This document shows, in pieces, positions 62,120 to 64,000 of a stretch of DNA of 64,000 nt. The stretch covers positions 6,956,501-7,020,500 of the forward strand of contig AP031351.1 in NCBI GenBank assembly GCA_037833965.1. Direction: 5' to 3'. The stretch's first letter is position 1. Each line of letters begins with the position of its first letter. Source of the DNA: Marchantia polymorpha subsp. ruderalis. Taxonomy: Eukaryota > Streptophyta > Marchantiopsida > Marchantiales > Marchantiaceae. The notes under the pieces are model-generated. The model had not been told where the DNA came from and made no database searches. It was given only the letters and a program-made list of their open reading frames with translations. Position numbers and translations under genes: made by a program.

Positions 62120-63880
62120 TTAGAATGATGGATAACCTCTCGGGAGATAATCGCGCCACTCTGCGGGTGTGTACTTGTTGAGAGTCAGTGATCTAAAGGT
62201 CTTGTAATTTGGTGGTAAGCTCTTGCTATGCAGCGCCTTGGGTTCCTACAAGAAAACCATGTGATTCAGAAAATTGCAGATATCACAAGTACAATGAACG
62301 GCAAATCTTAAACAGCTTAGGCCTCAGAGTAGGCTCTCATAACTAGCAGTAAAAGCCTACTATGAGGCTTATTCTTACAACGCAAGCAAATCACATGAAT
62401 TCTGTCAAAATTTACAATATCCCGGCGATCACAAAAAGACCTAGTAGCATATGCTAAAAGAAATAGCAGTCGAACTTCGGCCTGTGCGCGAGCAATGACT
62501 GAAGTATTGGGCTGTAAAAGTGTAACAAACACTAAAAACCAACACAGTTTCATTGCTTTATTCAATGTTCTAGACGAATATCCTTTGCATTTCGTGTTCA
62601 GTCTGGCCCTTACCTTTCAAGCCCACCGCTAACCGGGCTGGATACAGAGTGCCATTGCGATGGAAGACGAGGAAGACTGAAAAGAACTAAGCACAGGATG
62701 GCAGAGATACTAGAGAACGAAAAACGCTGAGCAAATATTCAAATAAATTACACAATGCAGACAGTCTGATGGCTCATGCGACGATAAAGAACCGGAAAAA
62801 AAGGCCATTGTCTGTAGTAGGGTAGCAGGAGTGGATTTCATAATGAAAATTGACAGACGCAAGAAATAACTCGAACAAGAAGGGAGCTGCGTAATGGCTC
62901 GGTTACATCGAATAAGGGTCAGTGATGTCAAAGAGCTCCCTTTGTACAATTACAATCTTCAAACACTTCCATATAGGGTTGATTATTTAATGAATCGCCA
63001 ATACGAACGGGAAGTTATTTTTTCTCTGTAGGTTCCAAACGCTACGGGTGGGAGTCATAATCTGAACTCCTGTGTCTCAACAAGGGCAAACTTGTGAATG
63101 AATAACAGTGTGAGCAGAAATTTTGGACCAGTCTCGTCTTATTTCAGCACATCACCAGAAGATCAAGCGGGTAGGATATGTCTAAAACATGAGCCAAAGA
63201 AGCAACGTAAGGCAATCGAGGCAGGGCACACGACAGATCGGCAGCTTCGGGTTAGACATTTATATGCTAGAATTATATATCCCAAATATAAAACTACTAT
63301 TTAGTTCCAGGACAGTCAATGCAAAGAATATCGCAGAACAATCACTTACCGGTAAATACGGTTATGACTAAGAACAGTCGATACAAGTCAGACCAGGTAA
63401 CGTTCTTTCGGGTGTAAAGATAATGAACACAGAGGCGTTGTCTTAGTTTGTTCAAAGACTTTCATTGTCTGCTGTAGTGTTTCTTTACAACAACAATCTG
63501 GTGTGAAGTTATATCGTATCTCTCAAGCAAGCGCATGGTTCATGAAACTACTCTTACAATCTATGTTTTCTGTTCTCCTCACCTCTTGATTGTATCTGTA
63601 CTAATGAGTGACTGTAAGCAAGAAAAATGGAAAGAAACGTTGAGATGAAGAACTAGGTGAAACCTGTAGTCCATCTGAGAGCCATGAATCTAGATTGTGT
63701 GGAAAAAGTCCAAAGGAGTAATAAGGCCCCCAGAACGGTAACAGATAATGTGTTAAGATAGTGTAATACTCGATGAGTCAGAGGTACAAGTATCACCTTT
63801 GGCGGCTTGATCAGTTTCATGCGAGCTTCTTCTAATGTCTTGTCCGCTTTCTTCAAGTTGCACTTTGAACAGGCTGTGAC
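62120..63880 (-). CDS. Possible 3' exons of an unrecognised gene entering from the right edge
   Basis: Several minus-strand segments have good splice borders and coding-like sequence. They are 63880-63797 (28 codons: V-T-A-C-S-K-C-N-L-K-K-A-D-K..., donor AAAG|GTGATA), 63611-63583 (29 bases, acceptor TTCTTGCTTACAG, donor AGAG|GTGAGG), 62676-62614 (FLVFHRNGTLYPARLAVGLK, donor AAAG|GTAAGG), a segment from 62453 (YATRSFCDRRDIVNFDRIH...) and a terminal segment 62245-62120 ending WRDYLPRGYPSF-stop. The 62676-62614 and 62453 pieces join in phase 1. I could not find a consistent join from 63583 to 62676 or into the last segment, so the model is incomplete. Basic, short-motif sequences such as LTLNKYTPAEW would suit a structural protein, but I recognise no family. 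Confidence 0.3.
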
Positions 63881-64000
63881 CTGATTGAAGAAGAAATCGA
63901 GTTAGTGACATGCGTGAAAGAAAAAGAATTACAGTGGTAAGAAGAAGCCAGCATTCCAATGTGAAAGGTAGATCTGTTCTGCCGGCAGATCTGTCCTATC
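63881..64000. other. Window edge, probable intron or upstream part of the possible gene
   Basis: A polypyrimidine-like acceptor (TTCTTCAATCAG on the minus strand) ends at 63881. Nothing further can be supported. Confidence 0.2.

Noticed and set aside
62107..62136. A 30-base intron that would extend the last exon at the right edge
   Set aside because: Far too short for a plant intron, and joining it puts a stop almost at once; reading straight to the stop at 62120 is simpler.

Overview
This is a nuclear window from a eukaryote, almost certainly a land plant. It carries two class III secretory peroxidases (a land-plant/streptophyte family) with the classic four-exon layout, GT-AG introns of roughly 0.1-1.5 kb, long AT-rich intergenic DNA and decayed retro- and DNA transposons. 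The GT23 (FUT8/NodZ-type) fucosyltransferase-like genes and an XK-related-like membrane protein point away from flowering plants and towards a bryophyte- or lycophyte-like genome. That placement is inference. There are no operons, CRISPR arrays or bacterial features.

Layout. Bases 1-4068: AT-rich DNA without a supportable gene, then a somewhat GC-richer 5' flank. 4069-14797: two tandem plus-strand genes for Golgi-type GT23 fucosyltransferase-like proteins. Each has four exons with the same intron phases (1, 1, 0). They are separated by 5.9 kb holding a tRNA-like SINE relic and a 271-bp hAT-type MITE. 17164-19344: a minus-strand three-exon gene for a polytopic membrane protein resembling XK-related (XKR) scramblases. 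23357-24403: a minus-strand, conspicuously GC-rich short-chain dehydrogenase/reductase. 26.9-27.2 kb: a five-copy, 70-bp minisatellite. 28-30.6 kb: very AT-rich, gene-free DNA. 30.66-35.15 kb: a decayed minus-strand LINE with 165-bp tandem monomers in its 5' UTR, a coiled-coil ORF1 and an endonuclease/reverse transcriptase/zinc-knuckle ORF2. 38692-40876 and 46208-48276: two minus-strand class III peroxidases with identical exon lengths, whose duplication includes upstream DNA. 53.1-54.7 kb: low-complexity pyrimidine-rich DNA and degenerate satellite-like repeats. 57.6-60.3 kb: a copia gag relic and a broken hAT transposase (TTF-type zinc finger plus DUF4371). 62.1-63.9 kb: several exon-like pieces on the minus strand that may be the 3' part of a gene entering from the right edge.

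Nothing suggests that the genes form a pathway. The layout is two local tandem duplications (fucosyltransferases and peroxidases) plus two single genes in a transposon-rich background. Splice sites were chosen by eye from consensus, reading frame and agreement between paralogs. No search was run, so family names rest on recognised motifs.
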